A stretch of 64,000 bases of DNA from Paenibacillus sp. JCM 10914 (GTDB lineage: Bacteria; Bacillota; Bacilli; Paenibacillales; Paenibacillaceae). The first letter of the stretch is position 1. Each line of letters begins with the position of its first letter. Location: NCBI RefSeq assembly GCF_001315105.1, contig NZ_BAZR01000006.1, positions 62,001 through 126,000 of the forward strand. The letters run 5' to 3'. A program made the position numbers and the translations under genes. Shown piece by piece: positions 42,797-51,892 of this stretch. The notes beneath the pieces are model-generated. The model did not search any database and was not told where the DNA came from. It saw only the letters and a program-made list of their open reading frames with translations.

Positions 42797-44887
42797 TTAC
42801 TTCTTCACTAACTCAAAATTGTCAAACGCTGCCCAGTTGTTGGCATTGGCGTCGTTCCAGATGCCGATTTCGATTTGGCCGTTAGTGACGGCAATGTTAT
42901 CGATGGTGTATTTGGTGTAACCCGTAACGGGGTTGCTTCCGATCTCGGCCGTCCGTTCTGCAGCGCCGTAGTTTCTAGCGAACATCCGCAGCGTATTCTG
43001 TCCTCCGCCGGAGCGGACCCAGACGCTAGCCGAGTAAGTGCCGTTCGGCACGTTTACCTGCTGGTATGTTAATTGCTGGTATGCGACGGAGGCCCAGTGG
43101 GTTAATTTGTAGGTTCCTTCCATAGGGTTGTCGGTGTCGACTTTTTGCGCAAGGGTTCCGCCGTTCCACTCCGTCCACCCGTTCAGATTCCCCTCTTCAA
43201 AGCCTGCGTTTCTCAAAAGATTGCCAGGGTTTGGATTAGGATTTCCCCCTCCGGCCAATCGCTTGGCTTTTTGGTCCAGATACAAGGATTGCGGCATTAA
43301 ATCTGCTGCCGTACCGACTCCTTCGACAAAATCCTGTGGAGCCGAGGGATCATTGGCGGGAACCGAATATTCTACGGCACTAGCCGATCCGCGTGTGCCG
43401 ATGACATAGCCTTGGCCCCACTGCCTCGATTTCACAATAGCGGATTGACCAGATTGGTATGCATTTCCGGTTGTATTCCAAAACACCGATTGGCTCGTGG
43501 TCCAGCCGTGCTGAACGGTTCCGTATGGCCGGTATACAGCCTCCAGATAATCGCCGTTCATCTTCATGCTGTCGAACAGGTTAGCTACAGATAGATGCAT
43601 ATGGAAGTCGGAAGCGAGACGAGGGTAATTGGACGTGTTGTTAAAAAAGACGTTGCCGTTTGTCCACATGCTGGACATGGTGAAGCTGTGTCTAGCGTTG
43701 GTGGCCGCAGAGTTTTGAATCAAGTTATCGCCGCCTTGAACATGATACAAGTATCCGTTACCGCCTTCACCCCGATATTGAGGTTTTTGGAGATGGGAGT
43801 TCTGGATGGTGATGGAACGGGATTGGTTGATTACCACGCCATGGGACAATAAATGAATATCCGATCCGTTGGAGCTTGGCCTGTAGGAATTCACGTTGTC
43901 CATCCAACTGTTCCTGGCATGAGAGAAGGTGACAGCTTTGGAGGCGTGGACATCATAAGCGCCTGTGCCTGATCTATTGAAGTCCGTGTCGCCCCAACCC
44001 GATCCCGTATGCTGCCTCATGCCAATGGAGAGATTTTCTATTCCTGCCTCGGTGATAGCTTGACCTATCTTATAGACGCGGGCGTTATCCCTTGTCTTAA
44101 GCGTATACCGGATTGGGATGTCTACGATCAGTGTGTTGGTGGACGCTTCAATACCGACGATCTGCCGGTTGAAGGTCTGCCCCCTTAAAGAAGAATTCCA
44201 CAGACCGCTCATTCTGTGCTCGGCTATGAAGGCATCGGAGGCATCGGCGCGGACGATGATAAACTCGTTAACATTGTATCCGCTTACACTACTGACCGGA
44301 ATTCTTGTGGACAGAGGCTGAATATCACTGCGGATGGAGGTAGGTGTATTCGTAGGGGAGAACCAGTCTGCTGAGTTAATGGGCGCTACACGTACCACGG
44401 CTTTGTCCCGCATGCTGGTAGAGTCGTTGAAAATAAAGGTAGACGATTTGCCCGCGCCCCGGAGCACCACATTGTTTCTGTTGATCCAGATCGCGCTGTT
44501 GCTGGACCCTTGCGGTCTGACCTTATAAGTGCCCGAAGGCAAATATACGATACCTCCGCCTGCGGTACCTGCAGCATTAATAGCATTTTGTATGGCATTG
44601 GTGGAATCAGCGGCGCCGCTTGGGTCTGCACCGTATTGGGTTACGGCATTATAAGTAGCTCCTGGCGGGTTGGTGGGAATGTTTTTCTCGCCCCGCCAGT
44701 AGCCTGCATAGCTAAAGTCTTGCAGAAACCGGCCTTGAGCGTCCTGGTACCCGGGAGTCCAATTCGCCGGATACAGTGAGCTTCTCCAAGGGGCTGCGCT
44801 GGCTGTGTCAGGGATAACAATAGAGGTGATCAAGGCACATATCGGTAAGATTGCGATAAGCTTGCTTAGCCATTTTTTCTTCATCAT
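42797..44887 (-). CDS. Secreted pectate-lyase-fold protein with C-terminal carbohydrate-binding-like domain
   Basis: About 696 residues from the ATG at 44887 after AAGGAGG. Signal peptide with cleavage near ASAAPW (about residue 32). Then a right-handed beta-helix: the YNAVTQYGADPSGAADSTNAIQNAI block and GGGIVYLPSGTYKV are the mark of the Pectate_lyase_3/GH55-type fold, with many Asn-rich turns (HGVVINQSRSITIQNSHL). From about residue 575, after a Gly-Asn-Pro linker (GGGNPNPNPGN), comes a beta-sandwich domain (LLRNAGFEEGNLNGWTEWN ... WAAFDNFELV) like carbohydrate-binding modules. It probably acts on plant or microbial polysaccharides outside the cell. A catabolite-response element lies upstream. 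Confidence 0.88.
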   Translation of the reverse strand: MMKKKWLSKLIAILPICALITSIVIPDTASAAPWRSSLYPANWTPGYQDAQGRFLQDFSYAGYWRGEKNIPTNPPGATYNAVTQYGADPSGAADSTNAIQNAINAAGTAGGGIVYLPSGTYKVRPQGSSNSAIWINRNNVVLRGAGKSSTFIFNDSTSMRDKAVVRVAPINSADWFSPTNTPTSIRSDIQPLSTRIPVSSVSGYNVNEFIIVRADASDAFIAEHRMSGLWNSSLRGQTFNRQIVGIEASTNTLIVDIPIRYTLKTRDNARVYKIGQAITEAGIENLSIGMRQHTGSGWGDTDFNRSGTGAYDVHASKAVTFSHARNSWMDNVNSYRPSSNGSDIHLLSHGVVINQSRSITIQNSHLQKPQYRGEGGNGYLYHVQGGDNLIQNSAATNARHSFTMSSMWTNGNVFFNNTSNYPRLASDFHMHLSVANLFDSMKMNGDYLEAVYRPYGTVQHGWTTSQSVFWNTTGNAYQSGQSAIVKSRQWGQGYVIGTRGSASAVEYSVPANDPSAPQDFVEGVGTAADLMPQSLYLDQKAKRLAGGGNPNPNPGNLLRNAGFEEGNLNGWTEWNGGTLAQKVDTDNPMEGTYKLTHWASVAYQQLTYQQVNVPNGTYSASVWVRSGGGQNTLRMFARNYGAAERTAEIGSNPVTGYTKYTIDNIAVTNGQIEIGIWNDANANNWAAFDNFELVKK

Positions 44888-45004
44888 TTCGTCCTCCTTA
44901 ATTGTTTTCAAAGGGTTCTTGTCCTTGTCTTGCCTGTCATTTCAGTTTCCATCACCCCTTTCATAGCATGGATTCGTTTTCATATTTTTGCGAATACACC
45001 ATAA

Positions 45005-45018
45005 AGAAAACGATTACA
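45005..45018 (-). promoter_or_regulatory. Probable cre site upstream of the lyase-fold gene
   Basis: On the minus strand TGTAATCGTTTTCT matches the CcpA consensus TGWAANCGNTNWCA at 13 of 14 positions, about 120 bases upstream of the start. Confidence 0.5.
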
Positions 45019-45146
45019 TTTTACGATATAGAAAAGGAAATTTTTCCCTGAAACATATTATAACCTTCTCATCTATCTAAATAAAGTATTTTATAGCAAA
45101 AAAAATCCTCTATTCCAGTAAATGATTCTAAATTCCGCGAAAAATG

Positions 45147-45231
45147 CAGGTTGAAGGGCTAGTTTCGAGATTTATTATGGCATGACAAGGCAAATGACAG
45201 AGGAGATTTGGATACCCGTCAAGAAAATAAC
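45147..45231 (+). pseudogene. Relic of the 3' end of an AraC/GyrI-type regulator gene
   Basis: CAGGTTGAAGGG...TTTCGAGATTTATTATGG...GAGATTTGGATACCCGTCAAG aligns base by base with the end of the AraC gene at 10917-10995 and encodes FEIYYGM...EEIWIPVKK. The rest of the gene is not present upstream. Confidence 0.55.
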
Positions 45232-45250
45232 ATACATGCGGTTCTCTTCT

Positions 45251-45264
45251 TGTAATCGGTTACA
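45251..45264 (+). promoter_or_regulatory. Probable cre site, exact consensus
   Basis: TGTAATCGGTTACA matches TGWAANCGNTNWCA at every position. It lies 70 bases upstream of the SUKH-like gene and about 365 bases upstream of the divergent lyase-fold gene. Confidence 0.55.
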
Positions 45265-45321
45265 AAAAAACTTTCAATACGGATACTCTGAAAACAGTAT
45301 GGGCAGGGAGGAGATTAATCT

Positions 45322-45779
45322 TTGAAAAATGCGTTAATGGAGAGATTAAAGAACTTTCTTCAGCGGGAAGGTAATAGCACACTCGTAGGCATTCCGGCGA
45401 GCCTAGAGGAAATTGCGAAGGCACAACAACGGCTGAATGTAAACTTTCATGAGGCTACGTACACTTTATCAAGACGTTTGGGGGAGCATATGCAGGTCTG
45501 GCCATACATGCTTTCTCGAATGGCTCAAGTCTCGGAAATGAAACGGTTGTCGATTTGACGCTGGGGTTCCGAGAGCAATTCAAGGAACTTGCCTTTGCAG
45601 AGGTTTTGCAGACCAGTTATGTCGTTTCTATGGATGGATCCGGTGATCCGATTTTCATCGATCAAGCAGGGGAGGTTTTCATCTGCCATCACGATACCGG
45701 GGAGATCAAGTTATTAGCGGATTCATTTGAGGCGCTGATCGAGGACCATTTTTATGAATGGTGGTGCGGAAATGGATAG
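45322..45779 (+). pseudogene. SMI1/KNR4 (SUKH)-family protein, split by one frameshift
   Basis: The frame from 45322 (TTG start after GGGAGGAG) gives LVGIPASLEEIAKAQQRLNVNFHEA. One frame over, the family core continues: YVHFIKTFGGAYAGLAIHAF, then NGSSLGNETVVDLTLGFREQ, and PIFIDQAGEVFICHHDTGEIKLLADSFEALI to 45779. One missing base near 45453 explains the break. SUKH proteins are immunity proteins for many polymorphic nuclease toxins, or act in other protein-protein settings. No toxin gene is next to it. Confidence 0.75.
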
Positions 45780-46386
45780 ATTGAAACACAGCGGATTCTA
45801 TAAACTGAAATTCTTCATAACGCCAGCAGAGTTGAATAGGGTGTTGAAGCTCTTTGGGCAAAAACATGCGCAATTTCATCGAACCAATCATGACCGAACG
45901 AAACATGACCTAAATCAGGTATATGAGGCTTATAAAACTTTCTATCAGTATTATACAATGCAAGAAAAGCCGGGTTACCACCCTTTCTTTGTATATTCCA
46001 TTTCTCTTACTATGGAGCATGAAAGCTCTGGATTCTTTGTAAGAAATGAAGGGATCAGCTTTCCCTATAACCAGCAATGGGCAGAAGACGAATTACCGTC
46101 TGTCATGCTTTCATTTCCCAAGGGCTTTCGAATGGATTTGGAGAATGAGAAAGGAAACCATTATATGTATGAGGATATTCGGGAACATTGGCCGTTAACC
46201 TATGCATTTTTTAATGAAGTAGCGAATGACATTAAGAAAATGACCAAGCTGCTCCGCTTTTCAATACCTGCGGCCGATGCTTTGCAAGAGCAAAAACCGC
46301 CCGTCCGCTTAAGCAAAGATGCGATGAATGACATAATGAACTCCTGGATTGTTAAGAAATATAAGCTAGTTATGCATAACAAATAG
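45772..46386 (+). CDS. Protein of unknown function
   Basis: 204 residues starting at the ATG at 45772, which overlaps the end of the SUKH-like gene; an in-frame ATG 18 bases earlier is an alternative. No signal peptide or membrane segment. It is rich in aromatic residues (TFYQYYTMQEKPGYHPFFVY, FFVRNEGISFPYNQQW) with a basic helical tail. I recognise no family. Overlap with the SUKH-like gene suggests co-translation and a related, immunity-type role. Confidence 0.65.
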   Translation: MDRLKHSGFYKLKFFITPAELNRVLKLFGQKHAQFHRTNHDRTKHDLNQVYEAYKTFYQYYTMQEKPGYHPFFVYSISLTMEHESSGFFVRNEGISFPYNQQWAEDELPSVMLSFPKGFRMDLENEKGNHYMYEDIREHWPLTYAFFNEVANDIKKMTKLLRFSIPAADALQEQKPPVRLSKDAMNDIMNSWIVKKYKLVMHNK

Positions 46387-46468
46387 GATATCCCGCCGCG
46401 ACTCAACGCGATGCCTCCCTTAGGGTGGCATTCACTTTTAGACACCTTGACAAATCCAACTCCTGGGT

Positions 46469-46493
46469 CTTGCCTACGGCAAGGCCTTCTTTT
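46469..46493 (+). terminator. Short hairpin with T-rich tail
   Basis: CTTGCC/GGCAAG with loop TAC, followed by GCCTTCTTTT. Possible terminator of the preceding genes. Confidence 0.45.
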
Positions 46494-46615
46494 ATGTGTA
46501 GTCCTTTTTCCCCACAATAGACGAAGATTCTCGTTTACGCTCTACCTTTTCGGTGATATACTACCAATGTTCAATCGAAATTTTGCTAAAATATGTCGAA
46601 TTGGGGCTTATTAGG

Positions 46616-47710
46616 ATGATGATAGGGAAAGAAAAAGGCGAAGCGATAGTCCTGATTCCGTCGCTTGAGCCAGATGAAAGACTATTGTCCTATGTACAAC
46701 GACTACGAGAATACGACCTGATGAATATTGTAATTGTGGACGACGGCTCTGGCGAAGAGTACCAGCCGATCTTCGAGGAACTTCGTGAGCGCGGCTGCGT
46801 CCTGTTGCGGCATGCGGAGAATCAGGGGAAGGGCAATGCGCTCAAGACCGGATTCCGGTATATTCAGCAGCAGTACGATCAGGTTGCTTGCGTAGTAACC
46901 GCAGACTCCGACGGACAGCATGCGGCAGAAGACGTATATCGGCTCGCCCTAGAAGCCGGACGCCATCCTGATGCGCTGGTTCTCGGAGTAAGGAACTTCA
47001 GCGAGTCCGGCATACCGCCCAAGTCGTTGCTGGGCAATCGGGTAACGTCCTCCATGTTTGCCATGCTGTACGGCAAGCGGTTGGCGGATACCCAGACCGG
47101 GCTGCGTGCCTTCGGCCCTCAATTACTGGCGTTTATGCAAGGGGTTCGCGGCTCCCGATTCGAATACGAGCTGCAGATGCTCATTTCCTGCATCCAATCC
47201 GGTATCCCGATTCATACCCTGCCGATTCAAGTCATTTATGAAAACGGCAATAAAGGCACTCATTTTAAAGCGATCCGGGACAGTGCCCGCGTAATGCGCG
47301 TCCTGTTCTCCAATTTCTTGAGATTTACGTCTTCTTCGATTGCCAGTGCCGTGGTCGATTTAGGCATTGCGTGGTTTCTAATCGACTTTCTGCGGCCCAT
47401 CTTGGGCCAGCAAGATTATGTACGGATTCTACTGGCGACGGTGATTGCAAGAGTCATTTCCATTGTGGTCAACTATTTGCTGAATAAGCACTTTGTATTC
47501 CGCAGAGAGGAGAGCCGGGGAAGCTTATGGCGCTATTTGACGCTGTGCGCGATCGTGATCTTGCTGTCCAGCACCGGCGTCTATGGACTACATACGATAT
47601 TCTTCATGAGTGAAAAGATAGCGAAATTCGCCTGCGATGCCCTGCTGTTCCTGTTCAGCTTTCACATGCAGCGGCGGTGGGTATTTGCAGCAAGGAGGCA
47701 GCGGCTTTAG
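46616..47710 (+). CDS. Family-2 glycosyltransferase fused to a GtrA-like membrane domain
   Basis: About 364 residues; the start is one of two adjacent ATGs at 46616/46619. Residues 10-220 form a GT2 domain like dolichyl- or polyprenyl-phosphate mannose synthases: VLIPSLEPDERLLSYVQRL, IVDDGSGEEY, NQGKGNALKTGF, TADSDGQH (DxD-type), LADTQTGLRAF. From about residue 240 four membrane segments form a GtrA domain (VVDLGIAWFLIDF, RVISIVVNYLLNKHFVF). Such fusions attach a sugar to undecaprenyl phosphate and help present it across the membrane. Its stop overlaps the next start by one base, so it is the first gene of a three-gene envelope polysaccharide operon. Confidence 0.9.
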   Translation: MMIGKEKGEAIVLIPSLEPDERLLSYVQRLREYDLMNIVIVDDGSGEEYQPIFEELRERGCVLLRHAENQGKGNALKTGFRYIQQQYDQVACVVTADSDGQHAAEDVYRLALEAGRHPDALVLGVRNFSESGIPPKSLLGNRVTSSMFAMLYGKRLADTQTGLRAFGPQLLAFMQGVRGSRFEYELQMLISCIQSGIPIHTLPIQVIYENGNKGTHFKAIRDSARVMRVLFSNFLRFTSSSIASAVVDLGIAWFLIDFLRPILGQQDYVRILLATVIARVISIVVNYLLNKHFVFRREESRGSLWRYLTLCAIVILLSSTGVYGLHTIFFMSEKIAKFACDALLFLFSFHMQRRWVFAARRQRL

Positions 47711-50010
47711 TGCAAAACGAAAAGCGGCAACATGTTCTGTTTGTCGTCACGATGATCCTGATGTCGATTTATTTACTATGGCGCATGATTTTTACGCTGC
47801 CATGGGATCAAGGCTGGATGAACATGGTGTTCGGGATTCTGTTGATCGTCGCCGAAACGGTCACGGTGCTGACCACGTTTGAATTGTTTATTCAGAAGAT
47901 GCAGAAGGAACGGACCCAGCTCGAATTCCCGAACATACCGCCGGAGCATTATCCGGATGTGGATGTATTTATCGCTACGCACAATGAGCCGGTCGATCTG
48001 TTGTATAAAACGGTGAATGCTTGTGCTTTCATGGATTACCCCGACAAACAGAAGGTTCATATTTATTTGTGTGACGATGGCGGGCGGCCTGAAGTACAAG
48101 AGCTGGCCAGTGAGTTTGGTATCGGATACCTGGGCTTTCCCGGCAACAAGGAGGCCAAATCCGGCAATCTCAACAACGCGCTGAGCAAAACTTCCTCCCC
48201 GCTGATTGCGACCTTCGATGCCGACATGATTCCGCAGCATACCTTTCTAATGAAGACCGTTCCCTATTTCCTGCTCTCCGAATTCATCGAGGAGAATGGG
48301 CAATGGCGGCCACGCCGAGAGGATGAGCGGGAGGAAGACTTCAAGCTCGGGCTGGTCCAGACCCCGCAGAGCTTCTATAATCCGGATCTATTCCAATTTA
48401 ATCTATATGCAGAGCAGGAAATTCCGAATGAACAGGATTTCTTCTCACGCGAGGTGAACATTCTGCGCAATGCCTCCAATGCGGTGGCTTATACCGGAAG
48501 CAACACGGTCATTTCCCGGAGAGCGATGGAGGAGATCCAGGGGTTCCCGCTGAACACGATCACCGAAGATTTTGAGACGAGCATCCGCCTGCAGCAAGCA
48601 GGCTATATTACGTATGCCACCCAGGAGGTGCAGGCCGCCGGTCTGACCACAACCACGATCCCGAGCATGATTAAACAGCGCATCCGCTGGGCCAGGGGTA
48701 TTATTCAAAGCTTGCAGAATACCGGCGCTATCTTTTCCAAGAAGCTTCCGATCTGGACGAGAGTGACGTACTTAAGCAGCTTCTTGTATTGGTGGTCCTT
48801 TTTCAATCGGCTGATATTCATCCTGGCCCCCATCTTGTTTGCGCTATTCGACTTTCAAATCGTCAATACGAGTTTTTGGGAAATCGTAATTTTCTGGCTA
48901 CCATCCTATTTCTGTTACAGCATGTCGATGCGGTATCTATCGAGCAACATTCGCAATCAGCGCTGGAGCCAAGTCATCGATACGATCTTTATGCCATATC
49001 TGATCATGCCCGTCTTCCTTGAAACCATAGGCATCCGCGAGCGTAAATTCAAGGTGACGAGCAAGAAGAAGACCGCGGGCCGGAAAGTGATATCCTCCTT
49101 GTGGTACGCCCTCCCGCATATCTTCCTGCTTCTGCTTTCGATTGCGGCCGTGATTCGATTCGTTGACGGGAAGTACGGCTTGGCGCTGTTCTTCAGCAGC
49201 ATTATCATTTTCTGGCTGATGCATAATATGATCGCCTTGTTCTATGCGCTGTTCTTCATGGTCGGCCGCCGCGCTTACCGGGAGACAGAGCGTATTCGGG
49301 CACAAGAGGACATCACGATTCACTACGAAGCCAGCAGCCTGCGCTATCAGGGCAAGACCGTGGATGTATCGGAGCAAGGCATTGCCTTTCATGTCCCGTA
49401 TCCCATTTACTTGCCGGAACGGGTAAGGATCTCTTTGACCGTAACAACGAAGCGCTACGAAGCGAATCTCGATGCTGTCGTCGTCTATGTGAAGGAGGAC
49501 GGAGAAGGCTGGCGTTATTCAGCCATGGTTCAGCCGATCAGCGAGGCGGATAAACGCCAGTACATGCAAATCATTTACGATCGAAAGCATTCTTTGCCAG
49601 AGCAAATGAATATGTGGGATACGGCTTATGATGATATGCTTCGCAACGTGCGTAAACGTATCGTACAGCCCAAGTCGGACCAGCGAAAAATGCCCCGGGT
49701 TCAACTTCGGCAGCCGGTCGTATTCACGAACGGGGCCCGCTGTACGCTGCGTAGCTTCAATTACCTGTTCTTCTCCGCCTCTGGCTTCCAGGGAGACATT
49801 TCGGCAGGAACTCAGGTTACTTTTTATACGAAAAGTAATATTGAAATTATTTTGCAACATACCGGAAAAACGACGGCCCGTCATCGCGAGGTGCTTCTCT
49901 CGGTTGAGAATATCGACGAACTATTGGAGCGAGGCCTCATCAATCAATTGCTGGATGATTTGATCCATCCGCATTCAGAGCATTTGGCCAGAGAGGTTAA
50001 GGAGGGATAG
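47710..50010 (+). CDS. BcsA-like processive glycosyltransferase with PilZ domain
   Basis: 766 residues from GTG at 47710, 11 bases after AAGGAGG. Two N-terminal membrane segments, then the cellulose-synthase-type GT2 core: CDDGGRPEV (first Asp), FDADMIP (DxD), TEDFETS (catalytic TED) and QRIRWARG (QxxRW), followed by four to five membrane segments and an FFNRL/PEV-like gating region. Residues 535-640 resemble a PilZ domain (VDVSEQGIAF matches DxSxxG), suggesting control by c-di-GMP, and a second PilZ-like start (DQRKMPRVQLRQPVVF) follows. It polymerises a beta-linked glucan or similar sugar while threading it out of the cell. No bcsB, bcsC or bcsZ is adjacent, so the polymer need not be cellulose. 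Confidence 0.9.
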   Translation: MQNEKRQHVLFVVTMILMSIYLLWRMIFTLPWDQGWMNMVFGILLIVAETVTVLTTFELFIQKMQKERTQLEFPNIPPEHYPDVDVFIATHNEPVDLLYKTVNACAFMDYPDKQKVHIYLCDDGGRPEVQELASEFGIGYLGFPGNKEAKSGNLNNALSKTSSPLIATFDADMIPQHTFLMKTVPYFLLSEFIEENGQWRPRREDEREEDFKLGLVQTPQSFYNPDLFQFNLYAEQEIPNEQDFFSREVNILRNASNAVAYTGSNTVISRRAMEEIQGFPLNTITEDFETSIRLQQAGYITYATQEVQAAGLTTTTIPSMIKQRIRWARGIIQSLQNTGAIFSKKLPIWTRVTYLSSFLYWWSFFNRLIFILAPILFALFDFQIVNTSFWEIVIFWLPSYFCYSMSMRYLSSNIRNQRWSQVIDTIFMPYLIMPVFLETIGIRERKFKVTSKKKTAGRKVISSLWYALPHIFLLLLSIAAVIRFVDGKYGLALFFSSIIIFWLMHNMIALFYALFFMVGRRAYRETERIRAQEDITIHYEASSLRYQGKTVDVSEQGIAFHVPYPIYLPERVRISLTVTTKRYEANLDAVVVYVKEDGEGWRYSAMVQPISEADKRQYMQIIYDRKHSLPEQMNMWDTAYDDMLRNVRKRIVQPKSDQRKMPRVQLRQPVVFTNGARCTLRSFNYLFFSASGFQGDISAGTQVTFYTKSNIEIILQHTGKTTARHREVLLSVENIDELLERGLINQLLDDLIHPHSEHLAREVKEG

Positions 50011-50012
50011 AG

Positions 50013-51866
50013 ATGCTGACGGTACTTCAACTTTTGATGGGAATCGCGTTGGTATTCTCCTTCCTTGGTTATATGCTGTTGGTTCGGAAGTTCCTTTCAC
50101 TACGCTGGGAGTTTATCCCTGTATTCGTGTTCTCCACGATTGCCTGCCTCGTTTTTTTCAGCGGTTTGGCAGGCAGGCTCCATGCGGGCAGTGTGGCGAT
50201 TATGATTCTGGGTCTGGTTGCGTTTGTGGTCATCTTGGTTTTCTGGCTGCACCAGAGGCCTTCATTTCGCATTACCTTTTCCATATCGAAGCTTTCTTTT
50301 TTGCTGGGAAGCTTCATTTTTCTGTTGGTGCTTTTCCAGAACCAATTGACGCATTACGATAATTTTTCCCACTGGGCGATCGTGTTGAAACAGATGTTAA
50401 GTACGGATGCTTTTCCGACACCAGACGCCGATCTCATTGATTTTAAAAATTATCCGCTGGGCATCTCGTCTTTTATCTATTATGTCTGTCGTTTTGCCGG
50501 ACAAGCTCAGTCGATTATGCTATTGGCACAAGGGCTGCTCATTTTCTCCTGTTTTTATGCCATGTTTGGCATCGTTTCCGAGAAGAGACGCTATCTTCTG
50601 TATGCTGTTCTCGGGATGGGCCTTTCTACGCTTTCGTTCTTTAATATTACGATCCGCATCAACAATCTATTGGTGGATTTCCTGCTCCCGATTTATGTGC
50701 TGGCCATCTTTGCGGTTGTCCATCAGTACCGGAATGATATTCTGCGGGCATGCGCGATTGTTCTGCCGCTGGCAGGGCTGTTGACGGTCACGAAGAGCAC
50801 GGGCGTTATTTTTGCGGCCGTCGGCCTGATTTACCTGGTATATACATGGCTGACGCATTGGAAAAAGCCGGGCTGGAAACAAGCGCTGGCTGTAGCAGGG
50901 ACGCTCGTTGGCGCATTTCTTCCTTCCTATGGTTGGAGCATGCGGATGGCGACGGTGTTTCAGGGGGTTGAGAACAAATTCGAGGTCTCTTCTTCAGGTC
51001 TTGATACCAATAGAACCTTGGAGCAGATGGTTGAAATTTTCTCGCTGTTTCTGAAGTCTAGCACCGATTTGACGACGCGCCCGGTGATGGGGATTGTCAT
51101 ATTTCAGATTCTCGCAATTGCGGCTTCGGTATTTGCAGCTGTCGTGCTCAAGAAGAAATGGAAGTTGTGGAAAGCGCTGATCGCCCTGGATGTCGTCCTG
51201 CTGCTGTATTATGCAGGAATTCTAGGACTGTATCTCTTCTCGATGCCGCTGGACGAGGCGATGTGGCTTGCAGGATTCGAGCGTTATGCTTCGAGTATTG
51301 TGGTGCTGTTTGTCGGTGGGTTGGTGCTATGCGCCACGGTGGACATCGAGCGTTCCTTTCACCATAAAATCGGCGAAGTGCCCGACTTTCGTGCGTTTAA
51401 GAATGTCCGCACGAAAGGTTTCTACCAGAAAGGTGTTATGGCCTGTACGGCGGTTGCTGTCACCTTGCTGTTATCGGAATACAATGGCATGGTCTCGATC
51501 GCCCGGGACTACGATAACTCGCTGCCGTACAAAGTCCATGCTGTCACCGGCGACCGCTGGTACGATGGCGGCCAGGAGGATGAGAGCAAGTACCTGTTCT
51601 ATGCCTCGGACAAGGACTTGCAGGTAACGAACTTTTATATGCAATACATCGGCCGGTATTTCTTGTTTGCCCCGAATGTCGACGGGATCGTGTTGTTCTA
51701 TGAAGACAATATGGACAATCTATTGAGCGGTTATGATTATTTGGTGGTTGTAGAGACGGATAAAGACGCAAAACGGTTGTTGAAAAAGCATTATGGCGTT
51801 GACATGCAGGCGGGCATTTACCAGATTACCCGTTCCGGGGACGAGATCGTGCTTACGCTGCTATGA
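50013..51866 (+). CDS. Polytopic membrane protein of the polysaccharide operon
   Basis: 617 residues with AAGGAGGG upstream, two bases after the synthase stop. About twelve hydrophobic segments, with a loop QNQLTHYDNFSHWAIVLKQML in an early extracytoplasmic region whose acidic and His residues recall GT-C glycosyltransferases and O-antigen-type polymerases. A soluble C-terminal part follows (SLPYKVHAVTGDRWYDGG, YFLFAPNVDGIVLFYEDN). It probably transfers lipid-linked sugars made by the GT2-GtrA protein onto the growing polymer at the outer face. This is inference from the operon. Confidence 0.75.
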   Translation: MLTVLQLLMGIALVFSFLGYMLLVRKFLSLRWEFIPVFVFSTIACLVFFSGLAGRLHAGSVAIMILGLVAFVVILVFWLHQRPSFRITFSISKLSFLLGSFIFLLVLFQNQLTHYDNFSHWAIVLKQMLSTDAFPTPDADLIDFKNYPLGISSFIYYVCRFAGQAQSIMLLAQGLLIFSCFYAMFGIVSEKRRYLLYAVLGMGLSTLSFFNITIRINNLLVDFLLPIYVLAIFAVVHQYRNDILRACAIVLPLAGLLTVTKSTGVIFAAVGLIYLVYTWLTHWKKPGWKQALAVAGTLVGAFLPSYGWSMRMATVFQGVENKFEVSSSGLDTNRTLEQMVEIFSLFLKSSTDLTTRPVMGIVIFQILAIAASVFAAVVLKKKWKLWKALIALDVVLLLYYAGILGLYLFSMPLDEAMWLAGFERYASSIVVLFVGGLVLCATVDIERSFHHKIGEVPDFRAFKNVRTKGFYQKGVMACTAVAVTLLLSEYNGMVSIARDYDNSLPYKVHAVTGDRWYDGGQEDESKYLFYASDKDLQVTNFYMQYIGRYFLFAPNVDGIVLFYEDNMDNLLSGYDYLVVVETDKDAKRLLKKHYGVDMQAGIYQITRSGDEIVLTLL

Positions 51867-51892
51867 AGTCATCCAGAACTAGTGGAGGATAC

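Noticed and set aside
47710..50010. Calling the synthase a cellulose synthase proper
   Set aside because: Catalytic motifs fit, but bcsB, bcsC and bcsZ are missing and the neighbours point to another polymer.
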